Positions 1-10,811 of a stretch of DNA of 64,000 nucleotides are shown here, in pieces. Numbering within the stretch: position 1 is the first letter of the stretch; every line of letters begins with the position of its first letter. Below the pieces are notes generated by a model that was given only the letters and a program-made list of their open reading frames with translations, was not told the origin of the DNA and did not search any database. Source of the stretch: Cheiracanthium punctorium (lineage: Eukaryota; Arthropoda; Arachnida; Araneae; Cheiracanthiidae); contig JAWZYV010001829.1 in the NCBI GenBank assembly GCA_038373885.1, positions 124,001-188,000 on the forward strand, given 5' to 3'. The position numbers and the translations under genes are program-made.

Positions 1-560
1 ATGTTGTGCGTGAATAAATCGCCGCAAATTTGAAACAATTTTATTTCGAGAAAGCAAAACTTCAAGGTGACGGTTGACATCATATACTTAATGATTACAA
101 CGTACAACGCCATCTTACAGGCAAATTTCATTTATCTCTTTTACAATATGCAACAACAATTTAGAACTCTTTTACAATCATCCTATATGCATGTCCATAC
201 TGCAAGTAGAAGGGTTGAACGCTATTCTCACGTAAAACACGCCACACCCTTACGACAGATACAGAAATTTCGGATACCCTCTGATCGTTTACTTATAGAA
301 GGAGTTTCTTGAAATCTGTCCAATATGTACTCTTCTGCTACCGATGTTCGCGCATGTTCGATACCTATATTGAAAACAGCCAAAAAGTCGCTTCTAGTAG
401 TCTTCTATTCTCACTGGCGAAGGTTTGATGACGGTTCAGAAATCATTCATGGTATAACCTTTGTTCTATGCGTCCATTTCCTTATGCTGGACCATGCCAA
501 GATGCTTGTTCGCCAATTCTTCTTATCTGTAATTCATTGCAGCTACTACGAATGCTGTCC
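1..560. other. AT-rich stretch, no gene recognised
   Basis: I see no recognisable protein domain, RNA or terminal repeat here. The short open frames have no family signature and no convincing splice sites. Confidence 0.5.
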
Positions 561-639
561 GGACAGTGTTATAACGCTATATACGGATTGCATCTTACCA
601 AGAAGAGACGCCTACATCGTGAATTTCTCTAAAGAGTGT

Positions 640-760
640 TTTGTCACAAAAGCTATATGGAGTGAAAGTTCTCCGGATCAACGACCCTCCGTTCCACGAA
701 ATGTCGGTCGTTAAAAGAGGTGGTCGCTCAAAGAGGTATAAACATTTTGTAGAAAAATAT
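640..760 (+). repeat. degenerate pogo-like element end
   Basis: The stretch ending in GAGGTGGTCGCTCAAAGAGGT resembles the end of the repeat at 3380-3483, which reads GGTGGTCGCTCATAGAAG and then CACTGTA. Ends of this kind (RC: TACAGTGAAAC, then GAGCGACCACC) belong to short pogo/Tigger-type MITEs. The last bases have decayed and no partner end was found, so it is a solo remnant. Confidence 0.35.
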
Positions 761-1179
761 ATATATTGTTTGTTTTGTTGTTTATGAAATTGCATGGTTA
801 TACGTAAGTGATTATACAGACATAATTTTAAAGTTTAAATTTTAATGAAATATGTAGACACTCCAGATTCCGAGAGTACTTTATCTGTCTAATTTTTTTT
901 TACATATGACAAAAGATCATTTTTCTGATATTCGTCATGCATTCTGAATTTGCCATAATAATTTTTTTTTGCTTTAAAACTTCCTTTTTGTGTTTTCCCA
1001 GAACCAAAAATAACCACCGACTTCCTCTCCGAATTTCCTTTTTCGGGAGACTCGATTACATCAATATGCTGATCCAAGAGCAAATTCACTAGTTTTTTAG
1101 ACATGTCCCTAATTTAGAAGATTTGTACGTAATGTGCACGCAATGCGTGTTGTATTTACATCTGCGATTTGCAGTAGGG

Positions 1180-1239
1180 CATCATCTAGATGTAGAAGAC
1201 CTGACAACAGAAGTTTTGACATCATCACTAGATCTTAAA
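1180..1239 (+). repeat. MITE family A (CAACACC ends), copy 1, left arm
   Basis: About 60 bp match the start of the full-length copy at 59754-60175 (CTAGATGTAGAA, GACATCATCACTAG). The rest of this copy resumes at 2892, after the 1.65-kb LINE insertion. The extreme terminus is degenerate. Confidence 0.6.
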
Positions 1240-1314
1240 TACGGACTGACTGACTGAAGTACGGTCATACGGGGGCACCATAGCGTAGGTCGCTTTATCT
1301 CCAGTGATGAGGGA

Positions 1315-1474
1315 TAGGAATGGACGCGAGACGAAAAATATGCGTCTCGCGTCTCGCAAAATAGCCTAAAAGCTTGTCTCGTCTGGCAAAACCCCCTATA
1401 TCGTAATGTTAAAAATGCCTGTCTCGTCTCGCAAAAAAGCTGTAAATCTCTGTCTCGTCCCGCGTCCATTCCTA
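1315..1474. mobile_element. hAT-type MITE with perfect 8-bp target duplication
   Basis: It is 160 bp with ends TAGGAATGGACGCG and CGCGTCCATTCCTA, giving terminal inverted repeats of about 19 bp (one mismatch), followed internally by repeated GTCTCG-type motifs. The 8-bp sequence ATGAGGGA flanks both sides (1307-1314, 1475-1482). The TAGG start and 8-bp duplication are hallmarks of hAT elements. It lies in the LINE 3' UTR, so it is younger than the LINE. A diverged relative is at 45069-45234. Confidence 0.9.
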
Positions 1475-1577
1475 ATGAGGGATAGTATTTTGTGGCGAAT
1501 ATCTTGAGGTGTTTTGGGGTGGGCCGAAGGCCCAGATCAATCATGATCAGTCTTGAGGTAAAGCATAAGTAGAGCGG

Positions 1578-2790
1578 CTAGGGACGAGGAGCAAAAGTGA
1601 ACAGAATGGCCTTGGACCTTTTCCTGTTGGGAGTCTCGGATGGATCATAGTCCGGGTATGATGCTATGATTTCATTAGGCAAGTTGTTGAGCCGGCTGTA
1701 ATATCTCACAGCGGTCTTGTAAATGAATTGTCTGAGGGTTGTAATTCGTAAGTCCTTCCGGATGACATCATTGTGAACAAGAGGGTGTCCTCGATGGATG
1801 GAGCGTAGAATGGCATTTTGTTTTTGTTCAAGACGGTCTATGTTCGATTTTGCGGCATAGGCCCAGATAGGAGAGGCATACGTCACCGTAGGCCTTATGA
1901 ACGATTTGTAGAGTAGGGTCTTGTTTGCAACGGATAGATGTATGCTCCTTATGAGTGGCGAAAGCTTCATGAAGGCTGCAGCCATTTTTCCGCGAGCGTT
2001 GTTTCCAGCACAGTCAATAGTGGTGCCTAGATACTTAACTTGTCGTTGCCAGTCCACAGGGAAAGCATTAATTTGGATCCTGGGGGGAGGGTGACGCATA
2101 GATAAGTAGAGAGCTTGGCATTTAGGGACATTTAGAAGGAGCTTCCATCTAGAGATCCAGTTGGATATGAGATCCATATGTGTTTGCATGTTGCTGACGA
2201 GGGCTTGTCCCGTGGTGGCATGCCCTACGATGGCAGCATCGTCGACGTACAAGGCTAGTGTGTTAGCAGTACTGGTAGGGATGTCGTCTATAAAAACGTT
2301 GAAGAGCGTGGGTCCCAGGATGGACCCTTGGGGCACACCGCTAGTGATGGGATAAATATCAGATATGGCTTACGTACCCGGACCTGGAACTTCCGGTGCA
2401 CAAGATAATGGTTGATGTGGTGGATCAGAGCATCAGGAAACTTGAGCTGGATCAATTTGTAGATTATGCCAATATGCCATACCTTGTCAAAGGCTTTTTG
2501 AAGATCAAGGAGAAGGATGGTGGTATGATTTTTACACAGGAAGTTGGAAGCCAGGGTTTCCCTGACTCGGTGCAGTTGATGGACGGTGGAGTGTCCGGGA
2601 CGGAAGCCGAATTGTTCAGGGAGCATGATGTGGTTAGCGTAGATATGTTCATTCAGTCCGTTGAGTATAATGCGTTCCGGAGTCTTGGTAAGGCAACTTA
2701 GAAGGCTGATCGGACTGTAGGAGGTAGGGTTTGTTAAGTCCAGACCAGGCTTTGGGATGGGTACCACAGTAGCCAGCTTCCATGCCTTGG
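1578..2790 (-). pseudogene. LINE reverse transcriptase, C-terminal part, frameshifted
   Basis: Two minus-strand frames together encode the middle and C-terminal parts of a Jockey-clade-like reverse transcriptase. The first (2288-2767) has PIPKPG, then SYSPISLLSCLTK, then EQFGFRPGHST, then LLDLQKAFDKVWH. The second (1578-2336) starts at PQGSILGPTLFN, contains the catalytic YVDD motif, and continues through KCQALYLS and KYLGTTID to a C-terminal thumb with PIWAYAA and YNR-type basic residues, ending at a stop. The break is a 1-base frameshift near 2345-2360, between RKPYLI and DIYPITSGVPQGS. There is no endonuclease domain, because the element is 5'-truncated. RT normally makes cDNA at a nicked target; this copy cannot. 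Clade assignment beyond non-LTR/Jockey-like is not certain. Confidence 0.88.
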
Positions 2791-2891
2791 GGTAGTATCC
2801 GGTTCTTAGAATGACGTTAATGATTCAAGTCAGTTCAAACATCATACTCAAAGGAAGATTCTTCAGCGTTTTATTTGAAATAGTGTCTGGG

Positions 2892-3258
2892 AGATCTTAA
2901 ACAACGTTATCAGAATTCTCTCTTCAAAAAGTAAAACTATTTAAAATTTCTGGTGAATACTACAAATATTAGAAAATATCTTAAGATAAAAATTAAAATA
3001 CCTTTCAGATACAAAATAATTCATTGTGATCTACTTCTGGATCATATTATACAATTAGTGATGGTCAAAAATTGCCATTTGTCGTAAAATTAATTTTTGT
3101 ATCTTAAATCATTAAAAAGTTTTATGAGTGAGAAAATTCATCTTGGATTTAAAATAGATAATCCTTGTAAATGTAACACTGTGATAACGTCATGTAAGAA
3201 GATGTATTGATGATATCTAAGCTTCAGTTGCAAGGCTTTCTATATCTAGAGGAAGTTA
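2892..3258 (+). repeat. MITE family A, copy 1, right arm
   Basis: This resumes the MITE interrupted at 1239: AAAGTAAAACTATTTAAAAT, then TTTCTGGTGAAT, through to GGCTTTCTATATCTAGAGGA. The 3' terminal GGAGGTGTT has decayed to GGAAGTT, and I find no target duplication for the whole copy. Confidence 0.7.
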
Positions 3259-3379
3259 AATAGGATGGTTTGTAATGTGGTTTTTGTTTACTTCACTCTC
3301 GGAAAAATGCAAGAAAGTTTTCGAACGGGTAACTGGGACCGGTCACTTATAGAGGGTAATGTGGTCTGTTCAAGAGGAT

Positions 3380-3483
3380 CTTTTAACAAAGATGGGGGTA
3401 AATTTTGGAGCCTTAAAAAATTAGTCGTTGAAGGACGGGGTCGCTTATTTGAGGTGGTCGCTCATAGAAGTTTCACTGTATAT
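3380..3483 (+). repeat. pogo/Tigger-like element end
   Basis: The right end reads GGTCGCTTATTTGAGGTGG, then TCGCTCATAGAAGTTTCACTG followed by TA. The inverted form, CAGTGAAAC next to TA, is typical of pogo/Tigger-type MITE termini. A matching left end was not located. Confidence 0.45.
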
Positions 3484-3517
3484 ATATTTTTCAATACTTC
3501 CGCTCTGAGAGCAGTAG

Positions 3518-3800
3518 CAACACCTCCTAGATACAGAATGCCTGAGAACAGACGCTTATGTCATCAATAAGTCTACTAAAATGATGACATCACTGTTTTA
3601 ATTTTAGAAAGGCAAACTAATCAAATTTGCGGCGAGTTTACTCCCACATAAAACATTTTAATGATTTAAGATAGATAATTTAATTTTAAGACAAATAGCA
3701 AATTTTAATTAGCACTAATCGTGTAATGTGGCATAAAAATAGATCAAATTAAATTTTGCAAATAATCTTTGTAGTAAAACAAAATCTCTTTCGTACCAAA
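3518..3800 (-). repeat. MITE family A, copy 2 (one end decayed)
   Basis: It starts with an intact terminus, CAACACCTCCTAGATACAGA, and runs through TTACTCCCACATAAAACATT and GATTTAAGATAG, the internal sequence in reverse orientation relative to copy 1. The other end is unrecognisable and no target duplication can be shown. Confidence 0.65.
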
Positions 3801-3847
3801 GGGATGCGACCATGGCTGAAACAATTCTGGACATATAATTAAAAACT

Positions 3848-4079
3848 TTTTGTAAAAAATATTTTTTTTTTTCTTAGAATATAGACAATGTTGAACGTAA
3901 ATTTTGGGTTTAATGGGTAATTAAATTGCTTCACAGGAAAAGATGCATAAAAATATACTGTTTACAAAGTATATTTTTATGTATTTTTTTCTTTGAAGCA
4001 ATCTAATCGCCCATTAAACTCAAAAATTTCGATCAAAATTGTCTATATTCTAAGAAAAAATTGTTTACAAAAAAAAACC
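3848..4079. repeat. imperfect fold-back repeat, arms about 110 bp
   Basis: The left arm (3848-3958) and right arm (3969-4079) are inverted copies with scattered mismatches: TTCTTAGAATATAGACAATG against TTGTCTATATTCTAAGAA, and AAATATAC against GTATATTT around a 10-base centre. It resembles a fold-back MITE. No coding content. Confidence 0.65.
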
Positions 4080-4089
4080 AAAAAAAAAA

Positions 4090-5739
4090 AAAACGTTAAT
4101 TACTATATTCCCAGAATTGTTGCAACTATGTGTAGCTCCGGTAGCTATTCCTTATGCTATGAGGCAGATAATTACTTGAAGTCAGGAGCCATGATGAGTT
4201 GTGAGTTTGAATTAAGTTTCCAAACGTTTTCTACAGTTTTCCGCAAACTTTGGAAAAGTGGGAACTACCTCCAATTTTCAGGAAGGAGTTCCATCTTCAA
4301 ATGCATGTACTGAAAAGAAACTCCAGATACTGACAGGATGGACGCCAGAATGCAGCTTTTTAGATATAGAACGTTTATGTTTGGCGATTCGAAGGTTAAT
4401 TTTTCTGTGAAAAACACCCTCCACAGCGGCTGACTACTCACCATCTGAACTAATTTACTAAAAACTAAAGAAAAATATGCTGTTCAAAGGTTAATTTAAA
4501 AATTGGTTCAAGGACTGAGAAGAGATATTTAAACATATGTTATTATCCTCTATTCTTTAATATTATATAAAAATTCGCCTCTTGAAAAATCAGTTGTAAG
4601 AAACGGTAAATATTGATTTTACATATTATAAGAATCTTCAAATCACAACAATTAAGTGTTATTTTATTTAAGGTAAAATTCATGGTGCCACACAATTTCC
4701 TATCACAAGAAAATAAAGCTTTGTTTTTAATGGAGTTTGCCTTTGTCAAAATTTATGTTATAGAAACAATAGCTATTTCAAATCAATATCTGTCGACTTA
4801 TCCACCAATTATATTTCGGAAGTATACATGGTTTCTGTACCAATTTAGGGATGAGAGATCGAACGCTAAACATCGATATTCCATTATTAAAACATCGGTA
4901 CCTGAAACATCGACATTTAACAACAAAAACAAGAAAGGGGGAAAAAGTATTTTTGATAAGTTACTTGACTGGGTTCTTGACCATGTGTGGGTGCTATTTT
5001 TCTGAACAATAGGTTAAGCAAACATATTTTACTCTGAAACGCTCTTCTTTACATAAGCAAGAATCTTTATTTAAAGAAAAAGAAAGAAAAATCAGAAAAA
5101 TAGTGTTTTTTTTAATGAAAAACATTTATCTTAATCTTTCGATTATCGTTCTGTGCGATTTCTATTTTTTCAGTTCTATAGTTTTCAGTAAAAACAATCA
5201 TAACTTGTGTTGTTCTTAGTAGAAAAATAAATTAACAAGTAAACATGAAGCAAGCATATTAGAATGTTCAATTTGCTCTTTGAAGAAATGTTAAAGCTTT
5301 TTCAAGGTAAAATATAAATTGGACAAAATACAAAAAACATCGATATTAAATAAACATGATAAACATTGTTTCCGGAACACTATAACCCTTTTTCACTTTG
5401 GTTTTTGATTTATAGGCGTATACCACTTGAATTCACAGTGACTTTTGGCAAGCAAAAGTAATCAATTTGCTTTCTCCATATGACATAAGGTATTGTTTAT
5501 TAAGAAATGTGAAGCAAGCCGAGTACAGAGTTCAATTTACTCATTGAGGAAAAGTTTGGATATTTCAACGTAAAATATTAAATTGACTAATACTTGACGC
5601 GAAATTACATCTTGCTCAAAACCTAATTATTAAATATCGAAGTCACACAAACATCGACTTCATTAAATCATGAATGGAACATCGATATATTTTTAAGAAC
5701 ACCGGTGTTTTCAAAACACTGCGCATCCCTTTATCAATT
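4090..5739. other. AT-rich stretch, no gene recognised
   Basis: There is no protein family, no convincing exon and no clear element ends. The longer open frames (for example 4613-5005) have biased AT-rich composition and no motifs. Confidence 0.5.
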
Positions 5740-5823
5740 TCCACATTCCTTAAAAGCGGACACTCCCCTTTAGTGGACGTAAATTGCAGTCCCGGTACTT
5801 TCCGTCATCGAGAGGTTTTACTG
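5740..5823 (+). repeat. pogo/Tigger-like element end
   Basis: The sequence ends in CATCGAGAGGTTTTACTG followed by TA (inverse: TA CAGTAAAACCTCTCGATG). This is the usual pogo/Tigger terminus next to its TA target. The other end was not found. Confidence 0.5.
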
Positions 5824-5825
5824 TA

Positions 5826-6490
5826 ATTTGTTTACATTTTTATGTACCCAAAACGAATGATTTTTTTCGTAGGAGCAGTCTCTAAAAACACCCTTACTAG
5901 ACCATGCAGCTAGTCGAGCTCGACCGATATATCCGAGTTCACCCGATCGCGCAAATCCGAAACATCTCCCGACCGAAGTAAAAAAGAAACCTTGAAACAC
6001 ACTTTGAGGTCAATGGGAAAACAAAACAGAAAAAAGAAGTTCATATCTCCTCCATCCTTTACTTTCCGCGGAGGAACGTCATTTTTACTTTCTTAGACGT
6101 TGAGAGAGGAGAGGGGAGGAGGGTATGGAATTAGGGCATACAGCAACGCGCACCAGGAAGAAAAAAGGGAGATTTCCTCCGAAAAGGAAGCTTTACCACG
6201 GTGCTCTTTGAAGGAGGGAGAAATCGCGCAGGTAGGATGGTGTGCAGAGAAAGCTCAGCTCCAGGCGTTTACCCGATCTGGTGTCACGCTTTTGTGGGTA
6301 ATTAAGCTGGCTTTTTGGAAGCGGAAAAAGACGTCGGGATTAAGCCTTGGTCCAGACTCTGTTACTTTTTGAAAATATTGAGAAGTGTTTTCATCTTCCA
6401 TGTGTCTCTTCGCCACCATTTAGATGCGAACGTCAAACACCTGTTACATGCAGAATGTCCAATAACCGAAGCTTTTACATCACGATTAGC
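5826..6490. other. no gene recognised; locally purine-rich
   Basis: A purine-rich block (6098-6210, GAGAGGAGAGGGGAGGAGGG) gives a 90-codon open frame with no family signature and no splice support. I read it as non-coding. Confidence 0.45.
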
Positions 6491-6492
6491 AT

Positions 6493-6667
6493 AGCTGCCA
6501 ACTTTTATGGAGTATAATTAACCACTTTTTCTGGACAGTAGTTTACGGATTGGAGTATAGCACAATTTAGGAGCTCAGCTTGTGAGTAAACTAATTTAAA
6601 AAGGAATTTGACAAAATTTACTGTTTACAAAAAGTGGTTAATTACGTTCCGTAAAAGTTGGCAGCTA
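6493..6667. mobile_element. TA-flanked MITE (family B) with long inverted repeats
   Basis: The ends are GCTGCCAACTTTTATGGAG and, inverted, CCGTAAAAGTTGGCAGC, each next to TA. The arms continue with TTAACCACTTTTT against AAAAAGTGGTTAA. TA duplication suggests Tc1/mariner-type mobilisation. A decayed relative is at 62582-62757. Confidence 0.7.
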
Positions 6668-6689
6668 TGTCACTAGACTCGAATGGTAA

Positions 6690-7073
6690 AACAATCACAG
6701 TTTTATTTTCATAGAGTAAAACTATGTAAATTTTCTGATGAGTATAACTAATATTAGAAAATGTCTTAAAAGTAAAAATTAAAATACCTTTGTGATGCAG
6801 TACAATTCATTATGATCTATTTTCTGATCACATTACATAATTATCCACAGTTAAAAATTTCCCTTTGTCGTAGAAATTAAATTAAAATGTTGTTTTCAGT
6901 AAGTAAATTTACCAGAAACTTTAAATTGATTTTTTTAATGAAAATAAAACTGTAAACTGTTAATGGAGAGGTGTGCACATAACTAGAGCTTAAAAACGCA
7001 GGTGGTAGGCTTCTGTGTTTTCGAGTTATTAGAGTGTCTGAATCCTTAGTAAATTGTGACGTCATGTTATAGA
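6690..7073 (+). repeat. MITE family A, copy 3 (ends decayed)
   Basis: The interior matches family A (AATCACAGTTTTATTTTCAT, TTTTCTGATGAGT, CATTATGATCTATTT, GTGACGTCATG). Both CAACACC termini are lost or mutated. Confidence 0.6.
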
Positions 7074-7485
7074 AGAAGGCAGCCGAAATTGAACAATAAT
7101 TTCAAAAGAAAGTTTTAAATTTCCTAGCTCCCTTACTGAAATGTTGGAATATTTTGTAAATTGAGATTAAAATTAAAACTTTATAATGAATTATAACTTT
7201 CGACTTTAAATAATCGTAACATATTTTGAATATATTGGGCTGTTATAATAAAACTTTCTCTATAAACAACATTTTGCAACTACAACGAGTAAACAGCTTG
7301 AGACAAAATTTTGTCACATGGACTGCACACCAGGAAATTCTCTAAAAAGCTTAGTTCAAAAAATGTACAGTAGGTAGCGCTTGCATGGTAAAATCAGATA
7401 AAAGGAATTGGTCAAAGTAGTTAATACACTGAAGAACTATTGAATACGTTGAAATTGATTATACAATTCGAATTAATGATTTCAT
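7074..7485. other. AT-rich stretch, nothing recognised
   Basis: No open frame of note, no RNA-like sequence and no terminal repeats were seen. Confidence 0.5.
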
Positions 7486-7641
7486 TAAAATAAATAAAAA
7501 CTTTGTGAAAAAAACACACATAAAAGGTTACTTCAAGGCGTAACGATCGTTTCGACCGAACGAATTTTCGGTCGAAACGATCGTTACGCCTTGAAGTAAC
7601 CTTTTATGTGTGTTTTTTTCACAAAGTTTTTATTTATTTTA
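7486..7641. repeat. perfect palindrome: 75-bp arms, 6-base loop
   Basis: Bases 7486-7560 are an exact reverse complement of 7567-7641 around the loop CGAATT. The innermost part reads CGATCGTTTCGACCGAA, followed inverted by TTCGGTCGAAACGATCG. No mismatch occurs over 75 bp, unlike the other, decayed fold-backs in this window. There is no obvious target duplication. It is either a very young fold-back element or an artefact of inverted-repeat formation. Confidence 0.9.
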
Positions 7642-7965
7642 TCTTATAACACCAGTTTTTTGAGTGTTTATTTTCATAATGATTTCATTGTTAAAGTTGC
7701 TATTTTCTTCATGCAAAGCGCCACCTAGGGGACTTTTTAAAAACTATATGAGCTTATCTCGTGTATAATTTATATGCCAAATTTGGTTCACACGTTTTAG
7801 CTATAGGACCTTAGTTATAGGAGTAGTTTAATATTATAACCACCTTATGCATGCAATAAAAAGTGAATTTAAATTAAAATGCAGATTTAAAGTTCAACAC
7901 CAGAAAAATTATAATAGTGTATTTTTCATACCTTACTCAGCTCTTTAATGACGTTCAGTTATGAT

Positions 7966-8066
7966 TAGAGATGGGCGGTTCGACTCATTTTACTGATTCG
8001 AATCTCGACTCACTCACTACTTCGATGATTCGAATCAGTGATTCGAATCTTGAATCAATAAAACAA
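7966..8066. mobile_element. hAT element left terminus (pairs with 24030-24468)
   Basis: It starts TAGAGATGGGCGG and is preceded by GTTATGAT (7958-7965). Sub-terminal repeats of GATTCGAATC type follow, including CGAATCAGTGATTCGAATCT, which is repeated exactly, inverted, near the right terminus at 24.4 kb. The 8-bp flank is identical at both ends, so the two termini appear to belong to one integration event. Confidence 0.8.
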
Positions 8067-8193
8067 CTAAAGAAATTTTCCCTCTCTCTGCGCCGAAAGC
8101 CGTACTATTTAAACACCCTTCACCCATTCATCGGGTTTCTTCTCCGCTGAGTTCTCGGGCAGTTAGCATCTCTCTCTCCTTGCTCCAGTAAAA

Positions 8194-8715
8194 CTAGTGT
8201 TTAAACTGCTCGAAATGAAATTACAGGGGAGCTTCGTATGACCCCCTGGGCCTGTAAGATTAAAAGGTTAAGTTTGGTGTCAAAGTATTCGAAATTTTAT
8301 GTATCGATGGGGGTCCCGGAGGGGGGGGGTCGAGAATCAATAAAAACGCGCTCCGATGGATAGTTTCAGAGATATACGTTAATTAATTATGGTAATTAGA
8401 CTAATTAACCATGATTGAGGCTTAAAAGGACTGCAAACATGTAGAAATTGGCTCTGGGATGGTTTCCAGACTTTGGAGATGCCGTCGGAGTAGGCTAGTG
8501 TTTAAAATGCCCAAATTGAAAATATAGGGGAGCTTCGTATGACCCCCTGGGCCTGTAAGATTAAAAGGTTAAGTTTGGTGTCAAAGCATTCGAAATTTTA
8601 AGTATCGGTGGGGTGTTGAGCGTAGGGGGGGTCGAGAATCAATAAAAACGCGCTCCGGTGGATAGGTTCCGAGATATACGTTAATTAATTATGGTAATTA
8701 GACTAATAAACCATG
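8194..8715. repeat. tandem duplication, period 301 bp
   Basis: Two units begin at CTAGTGTTTAAA (8194 and 8495) and share GGGGAGCTTCGTATGACCCC, AAGGTTAAGTTTGGTGTCAA and GATATACGTTAATTAATTAT. The second is incomplete. The function is unknown; it reads as a short satellite-like array inside the hAT-bounded interval. Confidence 0.85.
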
Positions 8716-8820
8716 GAGCTGTTTTTTCTGCGATGAGAGAAGAAGAAGCTTTCCGAGAGAAAGCAGTAGCAAAAGCATCACAAGCTGGTATTGATCTCAG
8801 GATTTTCTTATCGCCGGCCT

Positions 8821-8988
8821 CAGAGGCGTAGCCAAGGGGGGGGGGTTAGGGGGGTCATAACCCCTCATGAGGAATTTTTTGCCATACAAAATGTATATTC
8901 TTCACTACATTATCATACACAAGTATACATATATATGAGTTGCAGTAGTCATAACCCCCCCCCTGAAAAATTTCTGGCTACGCCCCTG
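8821..8988. mobile_element. hAT MITE (family C) with perfect 8-bp target duplication
   Basis: It is 168 bp, with ends CAGAGGCGTAGCCA and TGGCTACGCCCCTG, flanked by GCCGGCCT on both sides (8813-8820, 8989-8996). The internal G- and C-runs and CATACAAAATGTATATTCTT match the copy at 33779-33948. The CAGNG start and 8-bp duplication are hAT features. Confidence 0.93.
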
Positions 8989-9112
8989 GCCGGCCTGTAT
9001 TTTTGACCTTTATCGAATTCGAGATTTCACTGAAATGAAAATGGGAATATCGGATATTTGATGTTGAAATAAAACCGATATGCCGATATTTATCGATTTT
9101 TGGCCCAGTCCT

Positions 9113-9237
9113 ACTGAGGGGCTGCTGCCCCCCCCCCCCAAAAAAAAATGGGACCCTTTACTTAGCTTACAATTGAACTTTATCTTTAAATTTGATACCC
9201 AGCCCACCCCGAAATAAAATCCTGGCTACGCCACTGT
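9113..9237. repeat. decayed hAT-like MITE remnant
   Basis: A C-run region ends in CCTGGCTACGCCACTG, which resembles family C termini. The opposite terminus (GAGGGGCTGCTGCC) is poorly preserved and no target duplication is visible. Confidence 0.4.
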
Positions 9238-9398
9238 CAATAACACTAACTACGCCACTGCTTTAGGCCCTATTTTGTATTTCTCTGAATTACGAAAGAA
9301 AATAAAATCATTCCCCTTAAACGAAAAACAAGGTAAAAAAAAAAAAAACGAAATCTGCTGCAATAAAGCGAAATGTTATTTTGCTTACTACAAAGTTC

Positions 9399-9410
9399 CC
9401 CAAGTAGCAA
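9399..9410 (+). repeat. candidate terminal repeat, left (CCCAAGTAGCAA)
   Basis: The 12-mer CCCAAGTAGCAA reappears inverted at 23566-23577, and in both places GGCCAATG-type motifs follow internally. It may mark the ends of the larger DNA element whose transposase relic is at 10812-11870. No target duplication is visible, so the pairing is tentative. Confidence 0.4.
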
Positions 9411-9469
9411 GACTAATGGGTAAATAATCGGCCAATGATCGCTTTGATTGGCGTATAACCGTCAATATT

Positions 9470-9734
9470 CTAACGATGTCGCAGTATCGCCGCGCGGTCT
9501 CGCGTTCCGATCTTTAAGTTTCTTCCTCGTACACGGTGGCCGAAAAGATATCGGCGCGACAGCCCGTTCCGATTCGAAACTTTTCTCCCCGGAGCCGTAA
9601 TGGGCCTAGAGTCGCGCCAACCTGTTTGGTGATCTATTAGCAAATTTCAAGTGCTCGGCAGAGGGCGCTGCTTTTGCAATGGCTCCCTCCTCGCGGGTAG
9701 CTGGTTGACCCTGGAGTGTTTGCACGTGGTAAGT
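9470..9734 (+). promoter_or_regulatory. GC/CpG-richer island ending in a splice-donor-like site
   Basis: This stretch is clearly richer in C, G and CpG than its surroundings (ATCGCCGCGCGGTCTCGCG, GGCGCGACAGCCCG) and ends at CACGTG|GTAAGTAAA, a good splice-donor consensus, before a long AT-rich tract. It may be the leader or sub-terminal region of the transposon relic downstream, or an orphan first exon. No protein can be assigned. Confidence 0.3.
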
Positions 9735-10811
9735 AAATTTTAATTCATAATCATAATAATCGTTTATTTGAATTATTTGCTTGTAGTTTTCATTAGTGTA
9801 GGTTATGTTTTTATTTAAGTTTCATATGTCGTTATGAAATTCATAAAAGTCTGCTTTGCTTTTAGCGGATTTTGTTGCAGTGCAGTGGTAAAAATTGACA
9901 TGTTTATATAAAAATATTGTTCTTTTTAAGATTTTTTTCTGTTATATGTTTTGTTTTTAAAAAAGGACTCCAGTGGATTACGCTATTAAAAATTATCGCC
10001 GATCTTTCTCTTTTTTCAGCTGCAAATTGATTTTGAACCTTATTATAATTTAATGGCAAATGTGTGACTATTTTAAAATTGTTTCTTAATTCATATCTAA
10101 TATATTTACAAAGTACATGCCTTTTTCCATTTGCTTTTACAAGTTCCTCGATTTTTTAAAACGTGCCAAAGTTTGTATGCTAAGCAAAGTAAAGAATTTT
10201 GTGATTTTTAAATCAATGAGGATTTGCATTGAATTAATTTGCTTTTATTTTGAATGCATTTTATCTAAAATGGGTTGGAAACAGCTTCGATATCATCTCT
10301 TTTTGGCGCTGTTTTGGATTGGCAACAAAGTATTGTAAATTTTAATTTACTGTTTTTCTTCCTTTCTTTTTTTTAAACAGTTTGTTATATATTTAGAGAT
10401 TTCGATTCTCTCTAGCCTTTCAGTAGATATTTACTTTATGAGGCTCTACGCTATTCAACCCCCCCTTTTTTTTCTGTAAATACAAAGTGCCGTAAAATGT
10501 AAACAGCTTGAGCTGCTGCTGCTGTACCTTACTCTGGAGCATCATAAATTATTATTATTATTATTATTTCATGTATTGAAGTTCAATTTCTTTTTTAGTG
10601 TGTTTTTTTATATTTGGCAACAGTATTTCTACTTATCTTTGAGAGTTATTAAACGCTCTGCTCTAAACGGCAACACTTGCAGTTTGTTTACTATCGGTGA
10701 GTGTTGTAGTCCGTGGCGTTGTTCCTATCTATTTTGTGGAACTTTTAAACTAGATTATCCTATTATACATTAATTTAGAGGTTAATTTAGTTATAAATAA
10801 ATAAATAAATG

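Larger units (their letters stand above)
1240..2891 (-). mobile_element. 5'-truncated non-LTR retrotransposon (Jockey-like LINE)
   Basis: A minus-strand LINE fragment covers the second half of reverse transcriptase and a short 3' UTR. It is flanked by a 10-bp direct repeat, AGATCTTAAA (1230-1239 and 2892-2901), as expected for target-primed insertion. The 5' truncation falls within the RT domain. The 3' end (low coordinates) carries a short AGTC-type tandem rather than poly(A). On both sides the flank is MITE family A, so the LINE landed inside a MITE. A 160-bp hAT MITE later inserted in its 3' UTR. Confidence 0.85.

Noticed and set aside
325..714. 129-codon open frame as a protein
   Set aside because: Its C-terminal part lies in a pogo-like repeat end and the rest has no family signature.
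2396..2701. Plus-strand 101-codon frame
   Set aside because: It is the antisense of the LINE reverse transcriptase.
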